Assembly: GCA_937877565.1 (NCBI GenBank)
Contig: CALFJB010000010.1
Location: forward strand, 1-52,361
Direction: 5' to 3'
Origin: an uncultured Selenomonadales bacterium
GTDB taxonomy: Bacteria; Bacillota; Negativicutes; Selenomonadales; Selenomonadaceae
DNA length: 52,361 nt
Shown here piece after piece: positions 51,301 through 52,361 of the stretch. Position 1 is the stretch's first letter. Each line of letters begins with the position of its first letter. Below the pieces are notes generated by a model. That model saw only the letters and a list, made by a program, of their open reading frames with translations. It was not told where the DNA came from and made no database searches. A program made the position numbers and the translations under genes.

Positions 51301-51329
51301 ATTATAACAAACTTGTAAAATATTATCAA
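51301..51329 (-). promoter_or_regulatory. Promoter of the feo operon
   Basis: On the minus strand TTGATA (51329-51324), 17 nt, TATAAT (51306-51301). GATAATATTTTA over the -35 region is AT-rich and only loosely Fur-box-like, so iron control is not established from sequence. Confidence 0.7.
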
Positions 51330-51353
51330 TTAGTTTTTGAAAATTTTTTGCAA

Positions 51354-51380
51354 TAAAAAAATCCCCGCGTTTGCAGGGAC
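51354..51380 (-). terminator. Terminator of the methyltransferase gene
   Basis: On the minus strand tccctgc (51379-51373) pairs with gcgggga (51368-51362), one G.T pair, loop AAAC, followed by seven T. It lies just after the methyltransferase stop. Confidence 0.85.
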
Positions 51381-51386
51381 AAATTT

Positions 51387-52361
51387 TTAATATTTCCGCA
51401 CGTCGAAGGGAATTTGCCGAAAATGTATGTTGTACTTCATCAATTCATCTTCGCTAAGGTTGCAAGCGTCCGCGTAAATTACATAAACTTTTGCGCGGGT
51501 TTTTATTTTTGAAAGTGTCGTCCAGCTTAAATTTTCGCCACCAAAATAATAATACGCCGTGTCGTCATCTACGCCCAATAAATTTTTTTCTTCGGTAGGT
51601 ACAAAATTTTTTCCAGTTTCACTGAAATAAATATATTCGCAAATTCTTTCAAACGGTACTGCGTCATTTATAAAATCATCTTCATCAAAAAGCGGTGCGC
51701 CAATTTCGTAAAAGTTAAATTCGCCGCCAACACATTTAACGCGCTCGGCTGTAATGTTTTCTGCGTAGTCGTTTAACTCAATCAGAATAAATTTTCTGTT
51801 GCCGCCGTCTTGTTTGTTCAAATTTATAACTGCGTGGGCAGTCGTGCCGCTCCCTGCAAAACTGTCAAGCACGATTGAATTTTTATCTGTTGCAAGTTTT
51901 AAAATTTTTTCAATTAAAGCGGTGGGCTTGGGCGTGTCAAATACAATATCCAAAGATTTCATTTCACGTTTTGCGGCTTGATTGTCTCCAACTTCGTCAA
52001 TTTTCCACAAAGTTTTTGAAACTAATCCTTGCTGAACTTCAGATAAAAATCTTTTGAGGCGTGGTACATTATCGCCCTTTTCGCCAAACCAAATTCTGTT
52101 ATCTGCAACCATTTCAGCAAATTTTTCTTTTGAAAATCGCCAAAATGTACCGGCGGGCGGCAAAAATTTTTTACCGTTTGGAGTTGTAATTTCATAAATA
52201 TAATTGTCAGTTCCGCTTTTAGCTTGTAAAGCTCCAGAAGTCCAAACGCCGCGCGGGTCGTTGTCCGGGTTTTTATAACGGGCGTTCATTTCTTCGGTAC
52301 GCGGCAAAAGATTAGGACGCCAAATTTTTTTATCTTTAGCATAAACCAAAATAAAATCGTG
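51387..52361 (-). CDS. Type III restriction-modification DNA methyltransferase (Mod), 3' part
   Basis: The frame is open to the window edge (codons HDFILVYAK before the first in-window start), so the 5' end is missing. The 325 visible residues include LKRFLSEVQQGLVSKTLWKIDEVGDNQAAKRE and the SAM-binding motif VLDSFAGSGTTAHAV (about residue 165), followed by FILIELNDYAENIT, as in N6-adenine methylases of type III systems. The DPPY motif should lie upstream, outside the window. A terminator and then feoA follow it, so no res gene is downstream. It could be an orphan Mod, or its partner may lie upstream. A BREX or other system cannot be excluded. Confidence 0.85.
   Translation of the reverse strand, partial: HDFILVYAKDKKIWRPNLLPRTEEMNARYKNPDNDPRGVWTSGALQAKSGTDNYIYEITTPNGKKFLPPAGTFWRFSKEKFAEMVADNRIWFGEKGDNVPRLKRFLSEVQQGLVSKTLWKIDEVGDNQAAKREMKSLDIVFDTPKPTALIEKILKLATDKNSIVLDSFAGSGTTAHAVINLNKQDGGNRKFILIELNDYAENITAERVKCVGGEFNFYEIGAPLFDEDDFINDAVPFERICEYIYFSETGKNFVPTEEKNLLGVDDDTAYYYFGGENLSWTTLSKIKTRAKVYVIYADACNLSEDELMKYNIHFRQIPFDVRKY

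Noticed and set aside
51254..51340. Fur box upstream of feoA
   Set aside because: Only one GATAAT half is recognisable; the rest is ordinary AT-rich sequence, so it is left as unproven.

Overview
The window reads as chromosomal DNA from a diderm Firmicute of the Negativicutes (Selenomonas/Megamonas-like). This is inferred from the mix of an RND-type efflux pump (implying an outer membrane), a flagellar rod-type protein, Firmicute-style infC-rpmI-rplT with an L20-type leader, strong GGAGG ribosome sites, very frequent TTG starts and AT-rich intergenic DNA. No 16S or other marker gene is present, so genus is not claimed.

Layout. 1-3.3 kb: the 3' end of a large RTX-like surface protein, then a lone flagellar hook/basal-body gene behind a structured leader. 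3.3-3.7 kb: an intergenic mosaic of repeats. 3.7-10.1 kb (minus strand): a large protein with a sigma-region-4 helix-turn-helix, an RND permease and a ClC-type protein lacking the gating Glu, apparently one operon. 10.3-26.0 kb (minus strand): a 15.7-kb surface-glycan operon of 14 cistrons. 26.1-33.7 kb (minus strand): a Tat-exported MBL-fold hydrolase, a GtrB-like glycosyltransferase, a condensation-domain-like protein, a MATE transporter fused to a GHKL ATPase domain, a Bcr/CflA-type MFS pump and a papain-like protein. 33.8-41.5 kb (plus strand): lactate dehydrogenase, EcfA-type ATPase, GH32 hydrolase, tRNA-Pro, and a membrane-anchored BMP-type binding protein with a hybrid histidine kinase. 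41.5-46.9 kb (minus strand): YkvA-like protein, rplT-rpmI-infC, two broken copies of a GT-C-like membrane protein, a secreted protein and metA. 47.0-48.4 kb (plus): a carboxyltransferase. 48.6-52.4 kb (minus): an feoA-feoB-HMA operon and the 3' part of a type III DNA methyltransferase cut by the window edge.

The glycan operon is the most interesting part. Its first six genes (HpcH/HpaI-type aldolase, SDR, dehydroquinate-synthase-like cyclase, divergent epimerase, and paired E1-alpha/E1-beta-like thiamine enzymes) look like a self-contained pathway for an unusual, perhaps carbocyclic or branched, sugar whose product I cannot name. The later genes (gmd, manC and a fused GDP-fucose-synthase-like/DegT-like protein) fit a GDP-6-deoxy-hexose branch. 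In the DegT-like half the PLP lysine is replaced by His, as in ColD-type 3-dehydratases, suggesting GDP-colitose or a related 3,6-dideoxy sugar rather than plain fucose. Three homopolymer G/C tracts, each exactly 10 nt, lie within 2.5 kb of this operon. At its present length one splits a gene in two, one removes the start of a dehydrogenase and one is in frame, as expected of phase-variable loci (or of a homopolymer sequencing problem). The operon is preceded by a leader with two mutually exclusive hairpins, one ending in a T run.
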